In this document: positions 45,640 to 55,745 of the stretch, piece after piece
Layout of the letters: each line of letters begins with the position of its first letter
How positions within the stretch are numbered: position 1 is the first letter of the stretch
Source: Antarctobacter aquimaris
Lineage (GTDB): Bacteria; Pseudomonadota; Alphaproteobacteria; Rhodobacterales; Rhodobacteraceae
Length of the DNA stretch: 61,070 nt
Assembly: GCF_900184945.1 (NCBI RefSeq)
Contig: NZ_FXYF01000023.1
Location: forward strand, 1 to 61,070
Reading direction: 5' to 3'
Notes under the pieces: model-generated
What the model was told of the DNA's origin: nothing
The model's input: only the letters and a program-made list of their open reading frames with translations
The model's database searches: none
Position numbers and translations under genes: made by a program

Positions 45640-47589
45640 ATGACCAAGTCATTGATAACATGTGACTGTCTGGGGACGCAGTCCATCGATTCCAAAGCCC
45701 TGTCCCGCACCACCGGGATGGACGTCCGCACGACCTGTACGGCACTCTGCACCACCCAGGCCGACCGCGCCGCAGCGGCGCTGCAAGGGGGTGACACAAT
45801 TTTTTGCTGCGCCCAGGAATCACGTTTCTTCGAGTCGCTGGCCGAGGATCTGGGCGTCGAGTCCCCCCCGGTGCTGGACCTGCGCGACCGGGCCGGCTGG
45901 ACCGCCGATGACCGGTCCACACTACCCAAAATGTCCGCCCTGATCGCGGAGGCGCTGCTGCCGGCCGCCCCGGAAAAGACGCTCGACGTGGTGTCCGAAG
46001 GGCTTTGCCTGGTCCTGGGCGCGCCCGAGGTGGCCCTGGCAGCGGCGGACCACCTGGCGACGCATCTGGGCGTGACGGTGCTGCTGCCCGAAGGGTCCGA
46101 AGTGCCCGACCGGCGCGACATCGACGTGATCACCGGCAAGCTGCGCCGCGCGTCCGGCGCTTTGGGTCAGTTCGAGGTGGTGATCGACCGCCTGCGGCAG
46201 GTCCAGCCCGGCGGGCGCGGCGGGCTGACGCTGACCGAGCCGCAGGATGGCGGCGTGTCGGACTGCGACATCCTGCTGGACCTGCGGGGCGCGACACCGC
46301 TGTTCCCGGCGCATGAAAAGCGCGAGGGCTACCTGCGCGCCGATCCGACCCACGCGCCCTCGGTCGCGGCGGCGGTGCTGGCCGCCTCTCACCTGATCGG
46401 CACCTTTGAAAAGCCGCTGTATGTCAGGACCGAGGCGCTGCTCTGCGCCCATTCGCGCGCCGAACAGACCGGCTGCACGCGCTGCCTGGACCTGTGCCCT
46501 ACCGGGGCGATCACCTCGGCCGGGGATCATGTGACCGTCGATCCGATGGTCTGCGCGGGTTGCGGCGCCTGTTCGGCGGTCTGCCCCTCCGGCGCGATCA
46601 GCTACGACGCGCCGCCAGTCGACTTGACTTTCCGCCGGGTGCAGACACTGGCCAAGGCCTACCTGGACGCCGGCGGCACGGCCCCCCGGCTGCTGGTGCA
46701 CGACGCGCACGGGGCCGAGATGATCAGCCTGTCGGCTCGCCACGGACGCGGATTGCCCGCCGACGTGATCCCGCTGGAGATGTCGGCCATCGGCGCCTTT
46801 GGCCATGCCGAGGCGGTGGCGGCGCTGGCGGCGGGCTTTGCCTCGGTCACGCTGCTGCCCGGTCCGGGCGCCGACCGCGACGCGCTGACAGCACAGGTGG
46901 CGCTGGCGCTGGCCATCGGCGGTCCAGACCGGATCCGCCTGCTCGACACGCCCGACCCGGACGCGATGTCCGACGCGCTCTACGATGAGACTGCCCCTGC
47001 CCCGGTCGCCGCCCCCGTGCGCCCGATGGGCACCCGGCGGCAGATCACCCGCCAGGCGGCGCGCGCGCTGCACGGACCCGAGGCGCAACTGCCCCTGCCC
47101 CAAGGCGCGCCCTACGGCGCGGTTCTGGTCGACACCGATGCCTGCACGCTGTGCCTGTCCTGCGTGTCGCTCTGCCCCTCGGGCGCGCTGGGCGACAACC
47201 CGGACAAGCCGCAGCTGCGTTTTCAGGAGGATGCCTGCCTGCAATGCGGCATCTGCGCGACGATCTGCCCGGAAAAGGCGATCACGCTGGAGCCGCGCCT
47301 CGACCTGACCGAAGCCGCACTGCGCCAGGAGGTGCTGAACGAGGAAGAGCCCTTTGCCTGCGTCGAATGCGGCGCGCTCTTTGCCTCGCGCTCGGCCGTC
47401 GAGCGGATCACCGAGAAGCTGTCGGCGCACGCGATGTTCCAGACGCCGGAAAAGCTGCGCATGTTGCAGATGTGCGAAAACTGCCGGGTGCAGGCGCAGG
47501 TTCTGTCCAAGGACAACCCCTTTGCCGGCGGCGAACGTCCGCGCATCCGCACGACCGAGGATTACCTGTCCAAGCGGCGGGATCACTGA
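45640..47589 (+). CDS. polyferredoxin, four 4Fe-4S clusters (FDH-associated)
   Basis: A 649-residue cytoplasmic protein. Four cluster-binding motifs occur: CTRCLDLCPTGAI, CAGCGACSAVCPSGAI, CTLCLSCVSLCPSGAL and CLQCGICATICPEKAI, plus other Cys near the N-terminus. A long N-terminal region without Fe-S motifs may be HdrA/CoA-reductase-like. It is divergent from the FDH maturation genes and probably feeds electrons to or from FDH maturation or NAD pools. The Shewanella FDH locus has a comparable gene. Confidence 0.88.
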   Translation: MTKSLITCDCLGTQSIDSKALSRTTGMDVRTTCTALCTTQADRAAAALQGGDTIFCCAQESRFFESLAEDLGVESPPVLDLRDRAGWTADDRSTLPKMSALIAEALLPAAPEKTLDVVSEGLCLVLGAPEVALAAADHLATHLGVTVLLPEGSEVPDRRDIDVITGKLRRASGALGQFEVVIDRLRQVQPGGRGGLTLTEPQDGGVSDCDILLDLRGATPLFPAHEKREGYLRADPTHAPSVAAAVLAASHLIGTFEKPLYVRTEALLCAHSRAEQTGCTRCLDLCPTGAITSAGDHVTVDPMVCAGCGACSAVCPSGAISYDAPPVDLTFRRVQTLAKAYLDAGGTAPRLLVHDAHGAEMISLSARHGRGLPADVIPLEMSAIGAFGHAEAVAALAAGFASVTLLPGPGADRDALTAQVALALAIGGPDRIRLLDTPDPDAMSDALYDETAPAPVAAPVRPMGTRRQITRQAARALHGPEAQLPLPQGAPYGAVLVDTDACTLCLSCVSLCPSGALGDNPDKPQLRFQEDACLQCGICATICPEKAITLEPRLDLTEAALRQEVLNEEEPFACVECGALFASRSAVERITEKLSAHAMFQTPEKLRMLQMCENCRVQAQVLSKDNPFAGGERPRIRTTEDYLSKRRDH

Positions 47590-47606
47590 CCGTGACGACC
47601 GCCGCC

Positions 47607-48362
47607 CTACTGCCGCTTGAGCGGCGCGCCAAGATCGGCCGCGGGCATCGCGGCGACATAGGCGACAACCGCCTCGATCTCGTCCAGCGTCATCTCAACC
47701 GGGGCGATCGGCGGCGGCCGGTGCGGCGGGAATGGCGGCGTGACCCCCGACACGATGGTGAACGACGGATGCGGGTTCAGCGCATAGAAGGCGAAGAACC
47801 GATCCTCCCAGTCCGCCAGCGACCGCAGCACGGAAAAGCTGGGGGTCGAGCCGATGCCATAGCCCCGGCTGGCCTCATCGACGACATGGCAGCGGACGCA
47901 TCTCGAGCGGCTCACCTTGTGGCCCAGTTCGGCGTCGCCGTCATAGGTGACGCTGACCACCTCGATGGTTTCGGGCGGCGGGCCGAACAGCGCCGCGCCC
48001 TCGGGCGTGTAGCTGACCACGGTGTTCAGGCCGATGTCGGAGGTCAGCCAGTCGGCCAGCTTCTGCACGCCCTCGGGGCCGCCCTCGGTCCGCGCCATGT
48101 GCCAGATCGTGTCGAGCCCGGCAAACAGCGGCGTGCCTTCGTCCCCCAGGCTGAGGTCCGCGCTGCCGGGATCGTCCACCAGCTCGACCCGGACGCGCGT
48201 CTTGAGCGTGAAGCGCGGGAGGATATGTTTCACCAGGCCGCTGTCCAAAAGGGCGGCAGGCGCGTACAGACGCACCGGGCGGTCCTGGGCTTCGGCAAGC
48301 GCCGGAGGGAGGGCAAGGCCGAGAGCCGCGGCTCCGGCAAGGATCGAAAGGCGCAAGGTCAT
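47607..48362 (-). CDS. fusion of a shortened tungstate-binding-like domain and cytochrome c
   Basis: A 251-residue exported protein with signal peptide ([23 protein letters not shown]). Residues 28-130 look like a substrate-binding domain of the TupA/ModA kind, but shortened: RLYAPAALLDSGLVKHILPRF and LADWLTSDIGLNTVVSYTPE match its beginning and end, with the middle missing. A CVRCH haem-binding motif follows at 155-159 with the rest of a small cytochrome c fold. It lies at the far end of the polyferredoxin gene, converging on it. Role unknown. Confidence 0.75.
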   Translation of the reverse strand: MTLRLSILAGAAALGLALPPALAEAQDRPVRLYAPAALLDSGLVKHILPRFTLKTRVRVELVDDPGSADLSLGDEGTPLFAGLDTIWHMARTEGGPEGVQKLADWLTSDIGLNTVVSYTPEGAALFGPPPETIEVVSVTYDGDAELGHKVSRSRCVRCHVVDEASRGYGIGSTPSFSVLRSLADWEDRFFAFYALNPHPSFTIVSGVTPPFPPHRPPPIAPVEMTLDEIEAVVAYVAAMPAADLGAPLKRQ

Positions 48363-48419
48363 GCGGGCATGCTAGGCCCGCGCGCGGCTTCGCGTCAATT
48401 GCAACGGGAGGGAGACGGA

Positions 48420-48607
48420 ATGAGCGAAGATTTCAACATGTCCATGAGGAAGTTCCTCAAGCAGGTGGGCGTCACCTCGCAGCAGGCCATCGAAGAGGCC
48501 ATGCGCGGGACGGACACGGCGGGCAAGAGCTATGCGGTCAAGGCGGTGATCACGATCCCCGAACTGGGGCTGAGCCACGAAGTGACCGGCGAGATCAAGG
48601 GGCAGGA

Positions 48608-48611
<4 letters not shown>
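48420..48611 (+). CDS. DUF6494 family small protein
   Basis: A 63-residue protein: MSEDFNMSMRKFLKQVGV, then TSQQAIEEAMR and a C-terminal IPELGLSHEVTGEIKGQE. Matches, by memory, the DUF6494 family found near Mrp/NBP35 genes. It starts after a GGGAGGGAGA Shine-Dalgarno sequence and overlaps the Mrp start by 4 bases, so it is translationally coupled to it. Confidence 0.85.
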
Positions 48612-49677
<1,066 letters not shown>

Positions 49678-49681
<4 letters not shown>

Positions 49682-50391
49682 ACACGCCCGCCGGAACGCC
49701 GATGACCTTCCCGCCCGCGATGAGCGGCGAGGACGTGCACGGCGATCCCTTTGACGGCGCCGTGATGCGCGCGATCCGGGGCTGCGACGCGGGGCTGGTC
49801 TGCCACCGCGTCGCGGCCGACCGGATGGGCGCGGCGCTGGTCTTTACCCCCGAGGTGCCCCTGGCCAAGGCGATGGCCATGCTTCCACTCTGCGGTGTCG
49901 GGTTCCAGAATGCGCTGGGCGCGCTGGCCCCGCCGGAGGTGGCTGTGCACCTGGCCTGGGCCGGTGGCATCCTGATCAACGGTGCCGCCTGCGGCGCCTT
50001 CCGCGCCTGCGCCTCGACCCAGGATCCGGCGGCGGTGCCGGACTGGCTGGTGGTGGGCTTCGACCTGCCGCTGCTGCTGGCCGCCGTGCCGGGCAACGTC
50101 CCCGACCAGACCGCGCTGTATGAAGAGGGCTGCGCCGACGTCGACCCGCACCTGCTGATCGAGGCCTGGGCGCGGCACACGCTGAACTGGATCGCCCGCT
50201 GGGAAGACGAAGGCACCAAGCCGCTGCACGCCGAATGGCGCGGACTCGCGCATGGTATGGGCGAAACCGTGGTCGAGGACGGCCGCAGCGGCACTTTCCT
50301 CGGTGTCGACGAGGATTTCGGCATGTTGCTGCGCGACGCCCAGACCACGCACCTGATCCCCCTGACGACCCTGCTGGAGGAAGCGCCATGA
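49678..50391 (+). CDS. biotin/lipoate--protein ligase family protein
   Basis: A 237-residue protein with the fold of biotin/lipoate ligases: FTPEVPLAKAMAMLPLCGVGF (part), a HLAWAGGILINGAACGAFRA block and a C-terminal DGRSGTFLGVDEDFGMLLR-type domain. Such ligases attach cofactors; this clade sits in FDH/Mrp clusters and its substrate is not known. Overlaps both neighbours by 4 bases. Confidence 0.8.
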
Positions 50392-50867
50392 AACTGGCCC
50401 GCGCCATCCACTTTGACGAAAGCGACCAACACGTCTTTGCCAGCCCCGCGCGCACCGGCGAATGGTGCATCCCGGGCGGCTTCGAGTTCTCCAACTGGAC
50501 CGAGGGCGACCTGACCGGCAAGGCCCGGCAGGCCTTTGCCAACGGCTGGCTGGGTCTGGAGACCGGCGGGCGGGTGACCTTTGTCGCCGTCAGCCAGGCC
50601 GAACCCGCCGAGGTGCAGGCCCTGACGGACCTGCTGGCGCAGCACTTCGTGACCTACTACGGCGCCCCATCCGTCGAGGCCGCGCGCCCGGTGGCCGCCG
50701 AGGAAATCGCCCAGATGGCCGAGCTCTGCGCGGACCACGCGCCCAACACCCTGCTCACCGTCGCGCGCGAGCTGACCGATGCCGGCGCGCGCGAAGCCTT
50801 TCGCGTGATCGAGGCGTCGGACGCGGGGCTCGAGCAGTTCGCGATCCATGGGTCGCTTGACGACTGA
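50388..50867 (+). CDS. DUF6505 family protein
   Basis: A 159-residue soluble protein starting MKLARAIHFDESDQHVFA with GEWCIPGGFEFSNW and a helical C-terminal part. From memory it belongs to the DUF6505 family, found in the same FDH neighbourhoods. Function unknown. It overlaps the kinase gene by 20 bases. Confidence 0.75.
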   Translation: MKLARAIHFDESDQHVFASPARTGEWCIPGGFEFSNWTEGDLTGKARQAFANGWLGLETGGRVTFVAVSQAEPAEVQALTDLLAQHFVTYYGAPSVEAARPVAAEEIAQMAELCADHAPNTLLTVARELTDAGAREAFRVIEASDAGLEQFAIHGSLDD

Positions 50868-52830
50868 CCCCAGCGGCCGGCGCGTCGGCTCGGTCCGGCT
50901 GCGCCTGCTGGTGCTGGCGCTCGCGCCGATGACGGTGCTGATGCCCCTGCTGCTGGTGCTGGGGATGACGCGCTGGACCGCCGACTATGACGCGCTGCTG
51001 ATCGCCAACGTCGACTCCGACCTGCGCATCGCCGAGCAGTACCTGGCCCGCATCATGACCACCACAGGCGACGAACTGACCGGCGTCGCCGAAAGCGCCG
51101 AGTTCCTGCGCGTGCTGTCCGACAACGGCCCGGCGCTGGACCGCTACCTGTCGGACAAGCGCGCGGCGCTGGCGCTCGACTTCCTGTTCTTCCTGACCGA
51201 GGACGCGGCACTGGGCGATGCCTCGCGCTGGCCGGTCGTGGTGGCGGGGCTGGACGGCAAACCGGCGACCGAGATCGACATCTTTTCCGCCGCCGACCTG
51301 GCCGAACTGCCCGGCGACCTGGCCGAACGCGCCCGCATCCCGCTGATCCCGACCGAGGCGGCCGTGCCGACCGACCGCACCGTCGAGGACCGCGGCATGG
51401 TGGTGCATTCGGCCGCGCCGGTGCGGCTGAACGGCCATGCCGGTGTGCTGGTGGGGGGAATCCTGCTGAACCGCAACCTGCAATTCATCGACACCATCAA
51501 CGCGCTGGTCTACCTCAACGCCGTCACCGGGGGCGAACGGCAGGGCACCGCGACGCTGTTTCTGGACGACGTGCGGGTGTCGACCAACGTGCGCCTGTTC
51601 GAGGACGTCCGCGCCCTGGGCACGCGGGTCTCGGCGGTGGTGCGGCAGGCGGTGCTGGGCGACGGGCAGACCTGGCTGGACCGCGCCTTTGTCGTCAACG
51701 ACTGGTATATCTCAGGCTACATGCCGGTGACCGACAGCTTTGGTCAGCGGGTGGGGATGCTCTACGTCGGCTTTCTCGAGGCGCCCTTCACCGCGGCGAA
51801 ACGCGAGGCGATGCTGTGGATGCTGGCCGCCTTTGCCGCCGTCATGCTGCTGTCGGTGCCGCTGTTCTTTCGTCTCGCACGCGGGATCTTTGCGCCCTTG
51901 GAGCGGATCACCCGGACCATGCGGCAGGTCGGCGCGGGCGATCTGTCCGCGCGCTACGGCGATGTCGGCGCGCGGGACGAGATCGGCCAGGTGGCGGCGC
52001 ATCTCGATGACCTGCTGGGCCAGGTGCAGGACCGCGACGTCCGCCTGCGCGCCTGGGCCGAAGAGCTGAACCAGCGCGTCGAGGAGCGCACCAGCGAATT
52101 GCGCGAGGCCAACGCCAAGCTGGAAGCCACCTATCGCCAGTTGGTGATGAACGAGAAACTCGCCTCGATCGGCGAGATCACCGCCGGCGTCGCGCATGAG
52201 ATCAACAACCCGGTGGCGGTGATCCAGGGCAATGTCGACGTGATCCGCGAGGCGCTGGGCGACAAGGCCGAGCCGATCAGGACCGAGCTGGACCTGATCG
52301 ACCGGCAGGTCGCACGGATCGACGCCATGGTCGGCAAGCTGCTGCAATTCGCCCGGCCCAGCGAGTTCCACAGCTACGACGGCGCCGTCCCGCTGGCGCC
52401 GCTGATCGAGGATTGCCTGCTGCTGGTCGAACACGTCCTGTCCAAGAGCGCCATCACCGTCGAGACGCGGCTGCACGAGGCGCCCGAGGTGCGCGCCGAC
52501 CCCGGCGAGATGCAGCAGGTCGTGATCAACCTGGTGATGAACGCGGCGCAGGCCATGGGGCACGACGGGCGCCTGGTCCTGACCCTGACGGCCGAGACGC
52601 GCGACGGCCGCCCCGGCGCCTGCCTGACGGTGCAGGACAACGGCCCGGGCCTGCCCGAGGGGCTGGAGGACACGGTGTTCGACCCCTTCTTCACCACGCG
52701 GCAGGGCGAAGGCACCGGGCTGGGGCTGTCGATCTCGCAGACGCTGGTGCAGCGGGTGGGCGGGCTGATCACCGCCGGCAATGCGCCCGAGGGCGGCGCA
52801 TGGTTCCGGGTCTGGCTGCCGGCGGCGTGA
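50848..52830 (+). CDS. sensor histidine kinase, cache-HAMP type
   Basis: A 660-residue membrane kinase: two membrane helices (about residues 18-38 and 310-332), a periplasmic cache-like sensor with a fringe LVGGILLNRNLQFIDTIN, HAMP domain, coiled coil, HisKA with His450 in GVAHEINNPVAVIQGN, and HATPase_c (NLVMNAAQAMG, DNGPGLPEG, GEGTGLGLSI). It likely phosphorylates the NtrC-like regulator at the other end of the island. The periplasmic domain may sense a formate-related signal. Confidence 0.9.
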   Translation: MGRLTTDPSGRRVGSVRLRLLVLALAPMTVLMPLLLVLGMTRWTADYDALLIANVDSDLRIAEQYLARIMTTTGDELTGVAESAEFLRVLSDNGPALDRYLSDKRAALALDFLFFLTEDAALGDASRWPVVVAGLDGKPATEIDIFSAADLAELPGDLAERARIPLIPTEAAVPTDRTVEDRGMVVHSAAPVRLNGHAGVLVGGILLNRNLQFIDTINALVYLNAVTGGERQGTATLFLDDVRVSTNVRLFEDVRALGTRVSAVVRQAVLGDGQTWLDRAFVVNDWYISGYMPVTDSFGQRVGMLYVGFLEAPFTAAKREAMLWMLAAFAAVMLLSVPLFFRLARGIFAPLERITRTMRQVGAGDLSARYGDVGARDEIGQVAAHLDDLLGQVQDRDVRLRAWAEELNQRVEERTSELREANAKLEATYRQLVMNEKLASIGEITAGVAHEINNPVAVIQGNVDVIREALGDKAEPIRTELDLIDRQVARIDAMVGKLLQFARPSEFHSYDGAVPLAPLIEDCLLLVEHVLSKSAITVETRLHEAPEVRADPGEMQQVVINLVMNAAQAMGHDGRLVLTLTAETRDGRPGACLTVQDNGPGLPEGLEDTVFDPFFTTRQGEGTGLGLSISQTLVQRVGGLITAGNAPEGGAWFRVWLPAA

Positions 52831-52970
52831 GCGTCTTCCGGTCTCTTGGCAGCGCGTGACACACCAGGGGTCACACGCTTTGCCCTGACCCAATGTGCCG
52901 CTCCGACATCCACAGACCTGGCGCGGGCACCGGCCCTGGCCGCGCCCGACACCTTCCCTGCTCCCGCCCC

Positions 52971-53795
52971 CTACCGCATCGTCCGCAATACGCGCCGCGT
53001 CGCCGCCACCATCGGCGCGTGCGTGTCGCGCAGGATCTGCACCCGGTCAAAGCGGTCCGGATCGGCGTTCACCGCCTTCCGCAGGGCCGCGCCAAAGGCC
53101 ATGCGCAGCTCGGTCCCGATGTTGAACTTGCAGATGTGCGAGCCGCGCGCCAGCGCGCGGCGCTGCGCCTCGGGCACGCCCGAACCGCCGTGGATCACCA
53201 GCGGCACGTCGGTCAGCGCCTCGATGTCGCGGATGCGCGCCTCGTCCAGCCCGGCCCCCTGCCCCTGTTGCAGGTGCAGGTTGCCGACCGAGACCGCCAT
53301 GGCATCCACCCCGGTCTCACGGGCAAAGCGCGCCGCCTCGTCCGGGTCCGTCCCGGCCGAGGCCTCGCCGCCGGAATAGCCGACAAAGCCGATCTCGCCC
53401 TCGCAGGACACCCCCGCCGCATGGGCCATGGCGGTTATCGCCGCCGTCTCGTCGATGTTCTGCGCCAGGGGCTTGCGCGAGCCGTCGTACATCACCGAAG
53501 TGAATCCGCAGTCGATCGCCTCGCGGCACTCCGCAGCGCTGTGGCCATGGTCGAGATGCGCCACCACCGGCACCGACGCCCCTTCGCCCAGGTGCCGGAA
53601 CATCGCCGCCAGCACCGGCAGGGGCGTATTTTCACGGCAGGACGGACCGGCCTGGAGGATCACCGGCACGCGCTCTTCTTCGGCCGCCTCGACAAAGGCG
53701 CGCATGTCCTCCCAGCCCAGCGTCACCAGCCCCGCCACCGCGTAGCCGCCGCTCAGGGCCGGTTGCAGCACCTGTGCCAGCGTCACGAGGCTCAT
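52971..53795 (-). CDS. class II fructose-bisphosphate aldolase-like (IolJ-type)
   Basis: A 274-residue class II aldolase. The zinc-site His residues are in VVAHLDHGHS, and IHGGSGVP plus KFNIGTELR supply the phosphate site. In inositol clusters this enzyme cleaves 2-deoxy-5-keto-D-gluconate-6-phosphate to DHAP and malonate semialdehyde. It overlaps the iolB gene end by 4 bases. Start at 53795 follows the iolB stop. Confidence 0.9.
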   Translation of the reverse strand: MSLVTLAQVLQPALSGGYAVAGLVTLGWEDMRAFVEAAEEERVPVILQAGPSCRENTPLPVLAAMFRHLGEGASVPVVAHLDHGHSAAECREAIDCGFTSVMYDGSRKPLAQNIDETAAITAMAHAAGVSCEGEIGFVGYSGGEASAGTDPDEAARFARETGVDAMAVSVGNLHLQQGQGAGLDEARIRDIEALTDVPLVIHGGSGVPEAQRRALARGSHICKFNIGTELRMAFGAALRKAVNADPDRFDRVQILRDTHAPMVAATRRVLRTMR

Positions 53796-54634
53796 TTGAA
53801 CTTGGCCACCATGTCGAGGATCCCGGGGATCGTGTGCAGCTGTTCGGCGTGGGTCGGCTGGAAATACTGCTTGAGCGAGCGTTGGCCGAGACCGCCGAGG
53901 ATGGTGAAATAATACATCTCGTAGCCCGGCATCACCACGCAGGGGTGATAGCCCGAGCGCAGGCACATCGTCGAGCCGTCGACCACGTGGTAAGCCTCGC
54001 CCACCGCGTCGCCCTCCTGCTGCAACAGCTGCATGCCGGACCCCTTGGAGGGGCGAAAGCGGTAGTTGTAGGTCTCGTCATGCCGGGTCTCGTCCGGCAG
54101 GCGGTCGGTGTCGTGCTTGTGGCTGGGAAATCCGGACCAGCCGCCCTGCCCCACGGTGTACAGCTCGCTCACCAGCAGGCGGCCCACCTTGCCGTGCTGC
54201 TTCTGCCCCAGGATGTGCTTGATCTTGCGGTGCGTCTTGGTGTCGTCCGAGCCGTACTGCACCAGGTCGATGTCGTCGCCGCGCACGTCGAAGGGCTCCA
54301 GCACCTGGTCGAACTTCGCCCCGGCGACAAAGACCTCGGTCGCCTCGCTGACGCAGGTGATCCGCACCCGGGCGCCCACGGGCACATAGACGCCCTCCGG
54401 CTCGCCGTCCCAGACGTCGACACCCCGGTTGCCCACGGCAGGGAATGTCGCGCCGTCCACGTCCACGTCCACCGTCCCGGTGGCGGGCACGACGCAGGTC
54501 TCGTAGCTCGGCACGGCGTAGTCGAAATGCTCGCCCCGCGTCAGCTTTACGATGTTGAAATAGGTCAGCGGGACCAGCGCGTCCTCGGCATCGACGATGG
54601 GCTTGTTGGCGTTGTCATAGGGGGGGATGTGCAT
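53792..54634 (-). CDS. iolB: 5-deoxy-glucuronate isomerase
   Basis: A 280-residue cupin-like isomerase. It starts MHIPPYDNANKPIVDAEDA and contains FPSHKHDTDRLPDETRHDET, the conserved metal-binding His block, and GYHPCVVMPGYEMYYFTIL. It converts 5-deoxy-glucuronate to 2-deoxy-5-keto-gluconate in myo-inositol breakdown. It follows iolC by 12 bases. Confidence 0.95.
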   Translation of the reverse strand: MHIPPYDNANKPIVDAEDALVPLTYFNIVKLTRGEHFDYAVPSYETCVVPATGTVDVDVDGATFPAVGNRGVDVWDGEPEGVYVPVGARVRITCVSEATEVFVAGAKFDQVLEPFDVRGDDIDLVQYGSDDTKTHRKIKHILGQKQHGKVGRLLVSELYTVGQGGWSGFPSHKHDTDRLPDETRHDETYNYRFRPSKGSGMQLLQQEGDAVGEAYHVVDGSTMCLRSGYHPCVVMPGYEMYYFTILGGLGQRSLKQYFQPTHAEQLHTIPGILDMVAKFK

Positions 54635-54646
54635 GGCGCGGTCCTT

Positions 54647-55630
54647 TCAGGGTAAGGTGGGGCCGGGATGGGTGGCAAGGAAGGTCTCGAGCTCGGGCAG
54701 GGTCGGCATGGCGGGGGCGCAGCCGGGCCGCGAGACGACGATGGAGGCGCAGGCCGAGCCGCGCAGTACCGCGTTGCGCCAGTCGTGCCCCGCCGCGAGC
54801 GCAGCCAGCAAACCAGATAGGAAACTGTCGCCCGCGCCGACCGGCTTCAGCGCCGTGACCGGGTAGATGCCGGTGCGGATCTCTTGCCCCCCGGCCAGCG
54901 TGATCGCCCCCAGCGGACCCATCTTGTAGATCACCACGCGGCCCGGACGGGCGGCCAGCTCACGCGCCTTGTCCAGCCCCTTGTCGAGACTACCGGCCAT
55001 GAAGCCGAACTCCTCGTCGTTGCCGACGATCAGGTCGCTGGCCTCGCCTGCGCGGGTCAGCACGTCCGAGGCGACATGCGCAGAGGGCCAGGAATAGGGG
55101 CGATAGTCGATGTCGAAGATCACCGGCAGACCGGCGGCGCGCGCCAGGTCAAAGGCGCGAAAGGTGGCGCTGCGCGATGGTTCAGACGCCAGCACCGTCC
55201 CGGCGGTGATCATCGCGCCGAACTGCGCGTAGTCCACCCCCTCGACGTCCGCCTCGGTCACCTGGAAATCGGCCGCGCCGTTTCGGTAGATGACGTTCTG
55301 GAAATTCTCGGACCGGCTCTCGTAGACCGCCAGCGAGGTGCGGTATTCGCCGCCCACCGCGCGCACATGGCGGGTGTCGACCCCGTAACCGCGCAGCTTG
55401 CTGCAGCAGAACCGCCCCACCGCGTCGTCCGACACCGAGGAGACCAGTGCCGCCCGGCTGCCCAGCTTGGCCAGCCCGACACAGACATTGGCCGAAGAGC
55501 CGCCGATGTCGGCCTGGAAGGTGTCGGCCTCCTCGCTCCTGACCCCGGCCGGCGTGGCGAAGAGATCCATGCCCACCCGCCCGAAGACCGCGAACCGGTT
55601 GGCGGCGATGCCGTCCATGAGTGTCGTCAT
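54647..55630 (-). CDS. iolC: 5-dehydro-2-deoxygluconokinase
   Basis: A 327-residue PfkB-family kinase: N-terminal FGRVGMDLFATPAGV and the C-terminal anion-hole signature PVGAGDSFLSGLLAAL. It phosphorylates 2-deoxy-5-keto-gluconate in inositol catabolism. First gene of the iolC-iolB-aldolase operon, directly downstream of a palindromic operator. Confidence 0.95.
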   Translation of the reverse strand: MTTLMDGIAANRFAVFGRVGMDLFATPAGVRSEEADTFQADIGGSSANVCVGLAKLGSRAALVSSVSDDAVGRFCCSKLRGYGVDTRHVRAVGGEYRTSLAVYESRSENFQNVIYRNGAADFQVTEADVEGVDYAQFGAMITAGTVLASEPSRSATFRAFDLARAAGLPVIFDIDYRPYSWPSAHVASDVLTRAGEASDLIVGNDEEFGFMAGSLDKGLDKARELAARPGRVVIYKMGPLGAITLAGGQEIRTGIYPVTALKPVGAGDSFLSGLLAALAAGHDWRNAVLRGSACASIVVSRPGCAPAMPTLPELETFLATHPGPTLP

Positions 55631-55705
55631 GCCGGTGGTCTCCTCTTTTCACCCTGTCGCGCGGGCGGCCGGATGGCGGCGGCGGTGCGCCCCTGACGAT
55701 AGCCT

Positions 55706-55725
55706 CTTTGCAACCGGTTGCAAAG
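55706..55725. promoter_or_regulatory. perfect palindromic operator of the iol operon
   Basis: A 20-bp perfect palindrome, CTTTGCAACCGGTTGCAAAG, 76 bases upstream of the iolC start. A TTGCAAC-GGTTGCAA core with central CG is characteristic of LacI/GalR-type operators; the regulator gene adjoins it. Confidence 0.8.
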
Positions 55726-55745
55726 CCGTATGCGGCCACGACGGG

